Shown: positions 25,470 to 34,597, counted from the stretch's first letter. The stretch: DNA of 64,000 nucleotides from JAPUME01 sp027294185 (GCA_963555835.3 CAUVWZ020000002.1:682001-746000), one strand, 5' to 3'. Notes: generated by a model not told the origin, from the sequence alone. A program made the numbers and translations.

Positions 25470-27212
25470 CTATAAGCCCGAGGGCGGCGGTTCGCTCAAC
25501 TTTCTGAAAGCCGGCAATGGCGCGGCAAACGATGAACGTGGGGCAATCGGGGAATGTGTAACCACAGGAGCGGAAGAATGAGCCTGCGCTGCTGCTCCGC
25601 TTTCCTCCATCCGCATCTCCTGATCGTCGGCTTCGAAATTCGATTTTTCCAACGGCAGAGAAATCTTCTCATACACCTGAGGTGCTCCGGCCTTCCTCGC
25701 CTCAATCAGGCCCGGGTTTACCCGCTCGACGATGTGGGTGACGGCAGGTTCCAGAACCTCGAAGTAGGGTTTCGGATAAAGGCCGATCCAGAAAGCCCAG
25801 ATGACCAACGGCACCAGAGTAGCCATCTCACGCAGGCTCAAATCTTTCAGAACCTGGTTTTTAGGATTGTCGCAAGCGCCGAACATGGTCCGCTGGTAGA
25901 GCCACAGCATGTAGGCCGCGCCCAGAACGATACCCGCCACGGCCCAGGCGGCCCAGAATTTGTTCACCTGGAAGACTCCCTGCAGGATGGTAAATTCACC
26001 GATGAAGCCGTTCAGCGCCGGCATGCCGATCGACGACATTGTGATAATCAGGAAGATCGTCGCGTACACCGGCATGACGTTCGAGATGCCGCCGAACTCC
26101 TTGATTTCGCGCGTATGCCGCCGCTCGTAGATCAGCCCCACAAGCAGGAAGAGTGCGCCGGTCGAAATACCGTGGTTCACCTGTTGAATGACGCTGCCGC
26201 TGATGCCATGAAAATTCAGGGAGAAGATACCCAGAGTGCAGAAACCCAGGTGGCTGACCGAAGAGTACGCGATCAGCTTTTTCATATCCCGCTGCATCAG
26301 CGAAACCAGCGCGCCGTAGATGATGGCGATAATCGAAAGCGTGATCATCACATTCACGATCCACGGGTCGGAGCTGGCCTTGGGCAGCATGGAGAGATTG
26401 AAGCGGAGGAAACCGTAAGTCCCCATCTTCAGCAAAACGCCGGCCAGAATGACCGAGCCCGCTGTCGGGGCCTCGACGTGCGCGTCGGGCAGCCAGGTGT
26501 GGAACGGGAACATCGGCACCTTGATGGCGAATCCGACGAAGAAGGCCCAGAAGACCCAGAACTCCAGATCGAAGGGCCAGTCGTGCTGCATCAGTTGCAG
26601 GATGTCGAAGGTATAGGTTCCGGTGTCGGCATGAAATCGGAAGTAGAGCGCCAGGATACCCAGCAGTAACAGAACCGAACCCGTCAGCGTATAGAGGAAG
26701 AACTTGATGGCCGCATAGAGTTTCCTCGATCCGCCCCATACGCCGATGATGAAATACATCGGCACCAGCATCACTTCCCAGAAGACGTAAAAAAGGAAGA
26801 AATCGAGCGACATGAAAACGCCGAGCATCCCCGTCTGCAACACCAGAAAGAAAGCGTAGTACTCCTTGGCGCGCGTCTGGACGGACAACCAGGAAGAGAG
26901 CGACGCCAGGAATCCCAGCACCGTGGTCATCATGATCATCAGGAAGCTGATCCCGTCGATTCCCAGGTGGTACTCCGCCCCGATGGAGGGAATCCACTCC
27001 GCCCGCTCGACGAACTTGAAGACCTCACCGGGCGTCTCGCTCTGAAACCAGAAGACCAGCGGCAGCGATATCAGAAAGCCGACGAAGGTAGCAATATTCC
27101 CGACCCATCGGATGGCGTTCTTGTTCTCGCGAGGAACCAGGAAAAGGGCGACCACCCCCGCCAGCGGCGTGAGCAGGATGATCGTCAAAATATGGTCACG
27201 ATAGAAATCCAT
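25470..27212 (-). CDS. nuoM: NADH-quinone oxidoreductase subunit M (locus 2) with extra C-terminal tail
   Basis: About 580 residues starting at ATG 27212, behind a GAGGT site; a TTG six codons upstream is less likely. Antiporter blocks FYVFWEVMLVPMYFIIGVWG and VPMFPFHTWLPDAHVEAPT are intact. After the last helix there is a hydrophilic tail of about 90 residues rich in Ala, Ser, Pro and Glu that locus 1 NuoM lacks. The tail may be disordered and could contact a partner; that is speculation. Confidence 0.95.
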   Translation of the reverse strand: MDFYRDHILTIILLTPLAGVVALFLVPRENKNAIRWVGNIATFVGFLISLPLVFWFQSETPGEVFKFVERAEWIPSIGAEYHLGIDGISFLMIMMTTVLGFLASLSSWLSVQTRAKEYYAFFLVLQTGMLGVFMSLDFFLFYVFWEVMLVPMYFIIGVWGGSRKLYAAIKFFLYTLTGSVLLLLGILALYFRFHADTGTYTFDILQLMQHDWPFDLEFWVFWAFFVGFAIKVPMFPFHTWLPDAHVEAPTAGSVILAGVLLKMGTYGFLRFNLSMLPKASSDPWIVNVMITLSIIAIIYGALVSLMQRDMKKLIAYSSVSHLGFCTLGIFSLNFHGISGSVIQQVNHGISTGALFLLVGLIYERRHTREIKEFGGISNVMPVYATIFLIITMSSIGMPALNGFIGEFTILQGVFQVNKFWAAWAVAGIVLGAAYMLWLYQRTMFGACDNPKNQVLKDLSLREMATLVPLVIWAFWIGLYPKPYFEVLEPAVTHIVERVNPGLIEARKAGAPQVYEKISLPLEKSNFEADDQEMRMEESGAAAQAHSSAPVVTHSPIAPRSSFAAPLPAFRKLSEPPPSGL

Positions 27213-27252
27213 AAACGACCTCGAATCCAAACCGGCTAAAAAGCCATCTCAA

Positions 27253-29286
27253 TCAGCCTCGCACAAGATAGTAGGCGACAAAACCCAGCAATCCCAAAAC
27301 GATCATCAAGGCGTAACTCTGCACCAGCCCGGTCTGCACCATACGCACCGGGTAACTCATCAGGCGAACCATGAAGGCCATTAAATTAACGAATCCGTCA
27401 ATCACCCAGATGTCCCAACGACGGGTACCTTCCGCCGTGGTGCGCGTCAACCAGGCCGAGCCGTTGACTCCTCCGTCTACCACACTTGTGTCAAAGGCCG
27501 AAAAGCCGTTCCCCAGGTTCTTGGCGCGATTCACGAAAAGCGCATCGTACAACTCATCCACGTAATATTTGTTGAGCAGGACGATGTGAAGGGTCCGCAG
27601 GGAATCCGCCAGCCGCTGGGGAAGCTGAGGATTTTTCACATAGAAGCGATAGGCGAAGAAGATCCCCAACGCGGCGACGCCGACCGAAAATGCCATCAGG
27701 CCGTACTCGACACTGTGGGCATAATGGTGCGGCTCAGGAACGACGGGATTTTCAAACACCGGCGCCAGAAACGTTCCAAACCGGTTCGAGCCTCCCAAGA
27801 CCAGCGGCCAGCCCAGGAACCCTCCCACGACCGACAGCACCGCCAGCACGCGCAGAGGAATCAGCATGGATTCGGGCGATTCGTGCATGTTCTGCTCCAC
27901 CTCGTCCGAGTATCGCCGCTCTCCCCAGAAAGTCATAAACAACAGCCGAAACATATAGAAGGCGGTCAGGCCAGCCGTCGCGATACCGATGCCCCAGAGC
28001 AGTTTATTGTTGAACGGGCCCGAGAAGGCGCTCCAGAGGATTTCATCCTTACTGACGAAACCTGCGAGCAGCGGCGCCCCGGCAATCGAAAGCGTGGCGA
28101 GGCCGAACGTCCAATAGGTGACGGGAATCTTGTCGTGGAGCCCGCCCATCTTGCGCATGTCCTGTTCGCCGCTCATGGCGTGAATCACGCTGCCCGAACC
28201 CAGGAACAGAAGCGCCTTGAAGAACGCATGGGTCGTGAGGTGAAAGATTCCCGCCGTAAAGGCTCCCACGCCGCACGCCAGGAACATATAACCGAGTTGG
28301 CTGATGGTCGAGTAAGCAAGGACACGCTTGATGTCGTTTTGAACCAGACCGATGGAGGCTGCCCAGAGCGCGGTCAGCGCGCCGACCACAGCCACCACCG
28401 CCAGCGCCGAGGGCGCCAGCACATAGAGGGCGTTCGAGCGCGCCACCATGTAAACGCCTGCCGTCACCATCGTCGCCGCGTGAATCAAGGCGCTGACAGG
28501 AGTGGGACCTTCCATCGCGTCCGGCAGCCAGACGTAAAGCGGAATCTGCGCCGATTTCCCCGTGGCCCCGACAAACAACAGCAGGCAAATGGCAACCAAT
28601 GCGCCGTCGCCGACTTCAAACCGCCCGCTTCGGGCGGCCTCAGTCACCTTGCTGAAATTCAGCGTGCCGAAGGTGACGGCAATCAGCATTACACCCAACA
28701 GGAATCCGGCATCACCGATGCGGTTGACAATGAACGCCTTCTTCCCCGCATCCGATGCCGACTTCTTGACATAGTAGAATCCGATCAGCAGATAGGAGCA
28801 GAGACCGACGCCTTCCCAGCCGATGAACATCATCAGGTAGTTGTCCGCCAGAATCAGGGTCAGCATGGAGAACATGAACAGGTTCAGGTAGCCGAAGAAG
28901 CGGTAGTAGCCGTCTTCGTGCGCCATGTAGCCCATCGAGTAGACGTGAATCAGGAAGCCGACGCCCGTGACTACCAGCATCATCACCGCCGAAAGCGGGT
29001 CGAGGTAGAAGCCGATATCGACGCTCAAGTTCCCGAGCGTGCCGTCGGTCAGGCGGAACGGTCCCGCCGGAAGCCAGATGTAGAGGACCTTTTCAAAGAT
29101 GTGACTCGGCTGCCCCAGCAACTCGAAGAAGCTGCCCACGGCACAAAGAAAAGAAATTCCGGGAAGGCCGACGGAAACCATCGACACCTGGCTGTTCGTA
29201 AGCCGCTTGCCCACGAAGAGCTGAATCATCGCGCCCAGCACCGGAAGCAGCGGAATCAGCCAAATGTTTTCAAGAAAGAAATTCAT
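27253..29286 (-). CDS. nuoL: NADH-quinone oxidoreductase subunit L (locus 2)
   Basis: This 677-residue proton-pumping subunit has GWEGVGLCSYLLIGFYYVKKSASDAGKK-type membrane blocks, IPLYVWLPDAMEGPTPVSAL and FVSKDEI. The C-terminal lateral helix region follows LNKYYVDELYDALFVN. It is somewhat longer than the locus 1 copy. Forty bases separate it from nuoM's start and 43 from the nuoK stop. Confidence 0.96.
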   Translation of the reverse strand: MNFFLENIWLIPLLPVLGAMIQLFVGKRLTNSQVSMVSVGLPGISFLCAVGSFFELLGQPSHIFEKVLYIWLPAGPFRLTDGTLGNLSVDIGFYLDPLSAVMMLVVTGVGFLIHVYSMGYMAHEDGYYRFFGYLNLFMFSMLTLILADNYLMMFIGWEGVGLCSYLLIGFYYVKKSASDAGKKAFIVNRIGDAGFLLGVMLIAVTFGTLNFSKVTEAARSGRFEVGDGALVAICLLLFVGATGKSAQIPLYVWLPDAMEGPTPVSALIHAATMVTAGVYMVARSNALYVLAPSALAVVAVVGALTALWAASIGLVQNDIKRVLAYSTISQLGYMFLACGVGAFTAGIFHLTTHAFFKALLFLGSGSVIHAMSGEQDMRKMGGLHDKIPVTYWTFGLATLSIAGAPLLAGFVSKDEILWSAFSGPFNNKLLWGIGIATAGLTAFYMFRLLFMTFWGERRYSDEVEQNMHESPESMLIPLRVLAVLSVVGGFLGWPLVLGGSNRFGTFLAPVFENPVVPEPHHYAHSVEYGLMAFSVGVAALGIFFAYRFYVKNPQLPQRLADSLRTLHIVLLNKYYVDELYDALFVNRAKNLGNGFSAFDTSVVDGGVNGSAWLTRTTAEGTRRWDIWVIDGFVNLMAFMVRLMSYPVRMVQTGLVQSYALMIVLGLLGFVAYYLVRG

Positions 29287-29329
29287 AGGTTGATAACGTT
29301 CACTGGATTCGTTCGCAGGTTCCCTGCCT

Positions 29330-29632
29330 CTACCATTTCAGCAGGTCCATCTCATCGGCGTTGACCGTCTCACGGTTTCGGAATAGGGCGATCAGGATAC
29401 CGAGGCCTACGGCTGCCTCCGCCGCCGCGTCGGTGATCACGAATATGGCGAAGACCTGCCCGTGAACCGTCCCGTGCATCTGCGAGAAAGCGATCAGGTT
29501 GATGTTCACCGCGTTCAGAATCAATTCGATCGACATCAGGACGATCACCACGTTGCGGCGCGTCAGCACGCCGATCACGCCCACCGTGAACAGCGCCATG
29601 CCCAGAAACAGGTAGTAGTGAACCGGAATCAT
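29330..29632 (-). CDS. nuoK: NADH-quinone oxidoreductase subunit K (locus 2)
   Basis: A 100-residue three-helix subunit with buried glutamates in LMSIELILNAVN and AAAEAAVGLG. Its ATG overlaps the nuoJ stop as ATGA, indicating translational coupling. The tail NADEMDLLKW resembles many nuoK proteins of Acidobacteriota and Deltaproteobacteria-type loci. Confidence 0.95.
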   Translation of the reverse strand: MIPVHYYLFLGMALFTVGVIGVLTRRNVVIVLMSIELILNAVNINLIAFSQMHGTVHGQVFAIFVITDAAAEAAVGLGILIALFRNRETVNADEMDLLKW

Positions 29633-30171
29633 TCGAGATCCCTCTTGGCCATGACGACCGCGCCCACCATCGCCACCAGCAGCAGAAGGGAGGCGATTTC
29701 AAAAGGCAGCATGTATTCTCTGTAGAGCACCGTTCCAATCTGCTGCGTGTTGCCCTCCACAACCGCCGCCGCACCGGAAGCCACGCGGGCCGCGACCGAC
29801 ATACTCTGTGGCTCAATGGCAAACGTATCCTGCCCGCGATAGAGGACGTAACCCCATTCGGCGCCCAGCACTACCACGGCTATAAGCGCAATCCACCATT
29901 GGCGATTGAAGCGCGGCTGCTGCTCGGACTGCTCAAGATTGACCAGCATGATGACGAACAGGAAGAGCACCATGATGCCGCCCACATACAAAATCACCTG
30001 AACGGCGAACAGGAACTCGGCATGCATCAGCAGGTAGAGACCGCCGACCGAGAGCAGCGTGATGGTCAGAAAGATGGCGCTGTGAACGGCGCTGCGGCGC
30101 GTGATGGACATAATGGCAGAGGACAGCGTCAGCGCAGCCAGAGCGAAAAATCCGAAGGTGGCAAGGTCCAT
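29629..30171 (-). CDS. nuoJ: NADH-quinone oxidoreductase subunit J (locus 2)
   Basis: A 180-residue five-helix subunit with LLMHAEFLFAVQVILYVGGIMV, the conserved helix-3 block. It carries a longer periplasmic loop between helices 4 and 5 (QDTFAIEPQSMSV to TQQIGT) than the locus 1 copy. Between it and nuoH only 46 bases remain, so nuoI is absent here too. Confidence 0.94.
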   Translation of the reverse strand: MDLATFGFFALAALTLSSAIMSITRRSAVHSAIFLTITLLSVGGLYLLMHAEFLFAVQVILYVGGIMVLFLFVIMLVNLEQSEQQPRFNRQWWIALIAVVVLGAEWGYVLYRGQDTFAIEPQSMSVAARVASGAAAVVEGNTQQIGTVLYREYMLPFEIASLLLLVAMVGAVVMAKRDLE

Positions 30172-30217
30172 TTCGTTATCTGCCCGTTATCCGTTCCTTA
30201 TCTCTTGATCGAAACCA

Positions 30218-31258
30218 TCAAGACTTATACATCTCCTGAAGTGTCACAACAAGCCCGGTGACCAGGATGTTGGCGATGGCCAGAGGAATCAGGTAGTGCC
30301 ATCCCAGCTTCATCAACTGGTCGTAACGGTAACGCGGGAAGGTTCCCCGTACCCAGATGTAGGAATAAAGAAAGATATAGCACTTCAGAAGAAACCAGAC
30401 GACACCCGGGACGTGATACAGGAAGCTCAGAAATTCCACGTTCGGAAAAGGCGGCAGCCAGCCTCCCAGGAACAAGGTCACACAGAGCGCCGACACCAGG
30501 ATCATGCTGGTGTATTCGGCCATGAAGTAGAGCGCGAAGCGAAATCCGCTATACTCGGTGTGGAAGCCGGCCACGATCTCCGATTCCGCTTCCGGCAGGT
30601 CGAAGGGGGCGCGGTTCGTCTCCGCCCCCGCTGCCACCAGGAAGACAAAGAAACCGACGGGTTGCACGAATACGTACCAGATTTCCATCTCCTGCTGCCG
30701 GCGGACGATTTCAACCAGGCTGAGTGAGTTGGCGATTACCAGAACGCCGATGATGGACATCCCCAGCGCCACTTCATAGCTCACCATCTGTGCCGTCGAG
30801 CGCAGGGCGCCGAGCAACGGGTAATTGCTGTTCGATGCCCACCCGCCCAGAATAATGCCGTAGATTCCAATCGAGCCGATCGCCAGCACAAACAGGATGC
30901 CGATGTTCAGGTCCGTGATACGAAAAATGGTCGAGTCGCCAAAGGGAATCACCGAGAAAACGATGAAGGCCGGGGCGAGGGTTATGACCGGAGCCAGCAG
31001 GAAGACCCATTTATCCGCCTTCCTGGGAACGATATCTTCCTTGAGAATCAGCTTCAGACCGTCGGCAATCGGCTGAAGCAGGCCCCACGGACCCACGCGC
31101 ATCGGCCCCAGCCGCACCTGAATGAAGGCCACGACCTTGCGCTCCATGTAGACCATGTAGGCCACCATCAGCGACAGCACCGTAAAGACGATTACGATTT
31201 GCCCCGTGGCAAACAGGTAGGGGTGCTGCCCCTGAAGTTGTTCCAGCGTTTCGACCAT
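30218..31258 (-). CDS. nuoH: NADH-quinone oxidoreductase subunit H (locus 2)
   Basis: 346 residues from ATG 31258. Family blocks are VYMERKVVAFIQVRLGPMRVGP, AETNRAPFDLPEAE and VAGFHTEYSG. A longer frame back to 31327 adds only a basic, non-homologous stretch. It directly follows nuoD, so the nuoE, F, G genes present in locus 1 are missing at this position. Confidence 0.96.
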   Translation of the reverse strand: MVETLEQLQGQHPYLFATGQIVIVFTVLSLMVAYMVYMERKVVAFIQVRLGPMRVGPWGLLQPIADGLKLILKEDIVPRKADKWVFLLAPVITLAPAFIVFSVIPFGDSTIFRITDLNIGILFVLAIGSIGIYGIILGGWASNSNYPLLGALRSTAQMVSYEVALGMSIIGVLVIANSLSLVEIVRRQQEMEIWYVFVQPVGFFVFLVAAGAETNRAPFDLPEAESEIVAGFHTEYSGFRFALYFMAEYTSMILVSALCVTLFLGGWLPPFPNVEFLSFLYHVPGVVWFLLKCYIFLYSYIWVRGTFPRYRYDQLMKLGWHYLIPLAIANILVTGLVVTLQEMYKS

Positions 31259-31357
31259 TCTATGGTTCCGGCCTGGTTCCTTTGTTTCAATTTCACTCCG
31301 CCGTGCTCGCTTACGACGGAGCCTCAAAACAGATGCTTAACGATGAACGATTAACGA

Positions 31358-32488
31358 CTAACGATCCACTTCTCCCAATACGATGTCGATGGTGCCGATA
31401 ATCGCCACCACGTCGGCCACCAGGTGGCCGCGAATCATCTGATCAAAAGCCTGGAGATTGATGAAGGAGGGTGGACGAATGCGCACCCGGTAGGGGTGAG
31501 TCGTCCCGTCGCTCACCACGTAATAGCCCAGCTCGCCCTTGGGCGCTTCAATCGAGTGGTAGACCTCTCCTGTCGGAGGTTTAATAACCTTGGAAACCCT
31601 GGCCATGATCGGCCCGGTCGGAAGCTTATCCACCGCCTGCATCAGGATCCGCCGCGACTGGCGGATTTCCTGCATGCGCACGATATATCGATCGAAGGTG
31701 TCGCCATTTTCACCGATGGGAATGTCAAAGTCGAGTTCAGGATAGGCTTCATAAGGTTGCGCCTTGCGAATGTCCCAGCGAACGCCCGAGCCGCGCAAGA
31801 CGGGTCCGGAGACGCCCAGCGCGATGGCATCCTCCGCCTTCAGGACGCCGATGCCCTTCGTGCGCCCCACCCAGATGCGGTTCCCCGTCAACAGTTGCTC
31901 GTACTCATCCACCTTACGGTCGATATCGGCGCAGAATTTCCGCACCTGATCTTCAAAGCCGTCGTAGGTCTCGTATTGCAGGCCGCCGATGCGGAAGGCG
32001 TGGGTGGTGAGGCGCGCGCCCGCATAGTTCTCAAAAATCTTGAGGACCTCTTCCCGCTCGCGGAAAGTATAAAACAGAGGGGTCATGGCCCCGATGTCGA
32101 GCGCGTGCGTTCCGAGCCAGAGCAGATGGCTGGCAATGCGTTGCAGCTCAGTCAAAATCGTCCGGACGTATTTGGCGCGCGGCGGCACCTCGACGCCCAG
32201 AAGCTTTTCAATCGCTTCGCAATAGCCCAGGCCGTTTGAGACCGCGGCCACGTAATCCATGCGGTCCGTGTAGGGAGCGAACTGCACGTAGGTGCGATTT
32301 TCGGCGATTTTCTCAACGCCCCGATGCAGATAGCCGACGACGCATTCCGAGCCAATGACCTTCTCGCCATCGAGCTTCAGTATGACGCGAAACACCCCGT
32401 GGGTCGACGGGTGCTGCGGACCCATGTTGATAACGATCTCGTCGGTGTCGAGGAATGTGGCTTGCGGAACTGTTTCCTTGTCAATCAC
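31358..32488 (-). CDS. nuoD: NADH-quinone oxidoreductase subunit D (locus 2)
   Basis: 376 residues from GTG 32488, which overlaps the nuoC stop as GTGA. The signature NMGPQHPSTHGVFR and YLHRGVEK are present, as is the C-terminal IGTIDIVLGEVDR. An in-frame extension into nuoC has no homology. The NuoD quinone-site residues are intact, so a working core is expected if NuoB is supplied from elsewhere. Confidence 0.96.
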   Translation of the reverse strand: MIDKETVPQATFLDTDEIVINMGPQHPSTHGVFRVILKLDGEKVIGSECVVGYLHRGVEKIAENRTYVQFAPYTDRMDYVAAVSNGLGYCEAIEKLLGVEVPPRAKYVRTILTELQRIASHLLWLGTHALDIGAMTPLFYTFREREEVLKIFENYAGARLTTHAFRIGGLQYETYDGFEDQVRKFCADIDRKVDEYEQLLTGNRIWVGRTKGIGVLKAEDAIALGVSGPVLRGSGVRWDIRKAQPYEAYPELDFDIPIGENGDTFDRYIVRMQEIRQSRRILMQAVDKLPTGPIMARVSKVIKPPTGEVYHSIEAPKGELGYYVVSDGTTHPYRVRIRPPSFINLQAFDQMIRGHLVADVVAIIGTIDIVLGEVDR

Positions 32489-33096
32489 TGGCCGCTCTTG
32501 ATTCCGAGGTTCGCCTGAACCCAGGCCTGGTCCTGCTTCAAAATATCGTAGTCTTTGCGCAAGGGATGCCCCACCCATTCCTCGGGCAGCAGAATCCGCT
32601 TCAGACCCGGGTGATTGTCGAAGACGATGCCGAACATGTCGAACACTTCCCGCTCCATCCAGTTGGCTCCAGCCCAGATGCCGGTGAGAGAGGGAACCGA
32701 TTCCCCGTCACCCGCGAGGACTTTTATACGCAAACGGTCGTTCCGGACGAAAGAATAGATGTGATAGACCACCTCGAATCGCTTTTCCTGGTTTGGATAA
32801 TCAGCGGCTGTCACATCGGCCGGGTAGGTATAGGCAATATCGGGGTCATCTCGCAGAAAGCGGCAGACTTCAAGCACGGATTCGGTCGACAGAGTGATAC
32901 GGGGCTGGTCGCGAAAAATAAGAGGGTCACTCAACGCTGAAGGGAAACGCTTTTCGATGGCCTCTCTTAGAGGACTGACCCATTCTTCAGGTTCGGTCGC
33001 CGGCTTGGCGGGAGGCTTGGCAGGAGGGGCAGGCTTTTCGGGAGTTCCTGATCCTGGAGTCCCACCCCCTGCGGGAGCCTTGGGTTCATCTACCAT
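32485..33096 (-). CDS. nuoC: NADH-quinone oxidoreductase subunit C (locus 2) with Pro-rich N-terminal extension
   Basis: A 203-residue subunit. Residues 1-35 are a low-complexity Pro/Ala/Gly/Lys extension absent from the locus 1 copy. The core ends with MEREVFDMFGIVFDNHP and RILLPEEWVGHPLRKDY. It is the first gene of locus 2, with a promoter 57 bases upstream. In canonical operons nuoA and nuoB come before it; here the upstream space is occupied by a divergent restriction-modification pair. Confidence 0.94.
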   Translation of the reverse strand: MVDEPKAPAGGGTPGSGTPEKPAPPAKPPAKPATEPEEWVSPLREAIEKRFPSALSDPLIFRDQPRITLSTESVLEVCRFLRDDPDIAYTYPADVTAADYPNQEKRFEVVYHIYSFVRNDRLRIKVLAGDGESVPSLTGIWAGANWMEREVFDMFGIVFDNHPGLKRILLPEEWVGHPLRKDYDILKQDQAWVQANLGIKSGQ

Positions 33097-33152
33097 TCGT
33101 TGTTGTTTCGACCTGGAATGACTGGTTTGCGCAACACAATAAAGAACTTAAA

Positions 33153-33181
33153 CTTTTAACATACCCCCACGGAACTGTCAA
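33153..33181 (-). promoter_or_regulatory. Sigma70-like promoter of complex I locus 2
   Basis: On the minus strand TTGACA (33181-33176) is followed after 17 bases by TAAAAG (33158-33153). The -35 is consensus and the -10 is weak. Its position shows that the transcript most likely begins at nuoC, so nuoA and nuoB are not simply further upstream in the same operon. Confidence 0.5.
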
Positions 33182-33226
33182 CGTTGGAAGGCCCTGAAAA
33201 CCCCATTACGGAAAACCAGCTTTTCC

Positions 33227-33255
33227 TTGACGTAATAGTAATAAAACCTTATTAG
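33227..33255 (+). promoter_or_regulatory. Sigma70-like promoter of the restriction-modification pair
   Basis: TTGACG (33227-33232) and TATTAG (33250-33255) are 17 bases apart, 20 bases before the endonuclease ATG. It is back to back with the locus 2 promoter. I see no clear controller-protein box. Confidence 0.5.
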
Positions 33256-33275
33256 TATTCCGCGAGCCGAGCAGA

Positions 33276-33950
33276 ATGACACCTCTTGATCTCTTACCAG
33301 ATAGTATTCATACCGTTTATGAAGTTAGAGAATGGAATCACGCTTGCGCTATCCTCAAGGCTGATTTCCCCGCACAATGGGACGACATAATCAAAGTTTT
33401 GGCCGCGTTTCGCTTTCGAAAAAGCGAAATTATCGCAAGCGGAGGCAGCAAATCAACAATCGCTGACGGACTTGAACAAGCATTTAATGCGCGAGGATGG
33501 GAAGAAAGATCCTTTCGCACTAAATTGGTTATTGACAATGAAGAAACCGAATCAGAAACTCACAAAATAGATTGCTATAAAGACAAAGTTGGGCTGGAAA
33601 TTGAATGGAATAGCAAAGATCAAACCTTTGACAGAGATCTGAATAACTTCAGATCTCTGTTCGAGCTTCGGCGAATAAGCGTGGGTGTAATTGTGACCCG
33701 CAGCGACGAGTTACAAGAAATTTTCAATAAGATCACTACGGATTGTGCCTCTTGTGCCGGTACGGGAAAAAGAGGGAAGGCCGTATGCAGGAAATGTGAA
33801 GGCAGAGGACAGGACGTTATCGGGAAAAAATATGGGGCTTCGACAACCCATATGGGCAAACTTATTCCTCGAATCGAATCAGGTAGAGGAGGTGGTTGTC
33901 CTGTACTAGTATTCGGGATCTCAAGCAGACTCTATGTTGAGGGAGAATAG
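33276..33950 (+). CDS. Type II restriction endonuclease, BglII/BstYI family, with internal zinc-ribbon motif
   Basis: A 224-residue enzyme. Asp99, Glu108 and Glu110 (KIDCYKDKVGLEIEWNSKD) reproduce the spacing of the catalytic Asp-x8-Glu-x-Gln of BglII, with Glu in place of Gln. The following TFDRDLNNFRSLFELR and GVIVTRSDELQEIF resemble the same family, whose members cut AGATCT or RGATCY. Residues 157-174 carry two Cys pairs (CASC and CRKC) in a DnaJ-like CxxCxGxG setting, likely a zinc-binding insertion. The stop lies two bases before the methyltransferase ATG. The region is visibly more AT-rich than its neighbours, suggesting recent transfer. Specificity cannot be read from sequence alone. 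Confidence 0.85.
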   Translation: MTPLDLLPDSIHTVYEVREWNHACAILKADFPAQWDDIIKVLAAFRFRKSEIIASGGSKSTIADGLEQAFNARGWEERSFRTKLVIDNEETESETHKIDCYKDKVGLEIEWNSKDQTFDRDLNNFRSLFELRRISVGVIVTRSDELQEIFNKITTDCASCAGTGKRGKAVCRKCEGRGQDVIGKKYGASTTHMGKLIPRIESGRGGGCPVLVFGISSRLYVEGE

Positions 33951-33952
33951 TC

Positions 33953-34597
33953 ATGAGTCTTAGTCTTTCCAAACAAACAGCGGCTGAAGACTTGCTTGCA
34001 AGAAGGTTGGGACGTTTTGGAACTATCCTGGCTGATCCCCCTTGGCGATTTTCGAATCGGACAGGGAAAATGGCACCCGAACATAGACGCCTTGCGAGAT
34101 ATCCCACCATGACTTTCAACGAGATCATGGAACTCCCGGTTGCCCAATTGGCCTTGCCTGCAAGCCATCTTTACCTTTGGGTACCAAACGCGCTGGTTTT
34201 AGAGGGATTTGAGGTATTGCGAAGATGGGGTTTTACCTATAAGACAAATTTAGTTTGGTACAAGACCCGAAAAGATGGAGGCCCCGACGGACGCGGAGTG
34301 GGATTCTATTTTCGTAACGTAACGGAACTTATTTTATTTGGCATAAGGGGCAAATTGCGGACGCGGCAAGCGGGTCGGAGGCAGGTCAATATTATCATAA
34401 GTAGGAAACGGGAACACTCTAGGAAGCCTGAGGAAGCTTACGATATTATAGAGCAATGCAGTCCGGGTCCTTACCTGGAGTTGTTTGCGCGCCACAGTCG
34501 TTTCAATTGGACACAGTGGGGGAGGGGGCTTGCTGCCGTGCCTGAAGAAAGACAATCAGACCTCATCAAGGGCAAGCGAGTATTTTCAGCTGCTTAG
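33953..34597 (+). CDS. MT-A70 family DNA adenine-N6 methyltransferase
   Basis: A 214-residue SAM-dependent methyltransferase. The catalytic motif DPPW is at residues 28-31, followed by the MT-A70 blocks SHLYLWVPNALVLEGFEVL, WGFTYKTNLVWYK and a C-terminal SAM motif PGPYLELFARH. It immediately follows the BglII-like endonuclease and is the natural protective partner, methylating adenine within the same site, probably in a GATC core. A weak possibility is an RNA methyltransferase, which the context argues against. Confidence 0.9.
   Translation: MSLSLSKQTAAEDLLARRLGRFGTILADPPWRFSNRTGKMAPEHRRLARYPTMTFNEIMELPVAQLALPASHLYLWVPNALVLEGFEVLRRWGFTYKTNLVWYKTRKDGGPDGRGVGFYFRNVTELILFGIRGKLRTRQAGRRQVNIIISRKREHSRKPEEAYDIIEQCSPGPYLELFARHSRFNWTQWGRGLAAVPEERQSDLIKGKRVFSAA

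Noticed and set aside
27586..29364. Open frame of 592 codons on the plus strand within nuoL
   Set aside because: Antisense shadow of nuoL: very rich in His, Gln and Arg, no homology.
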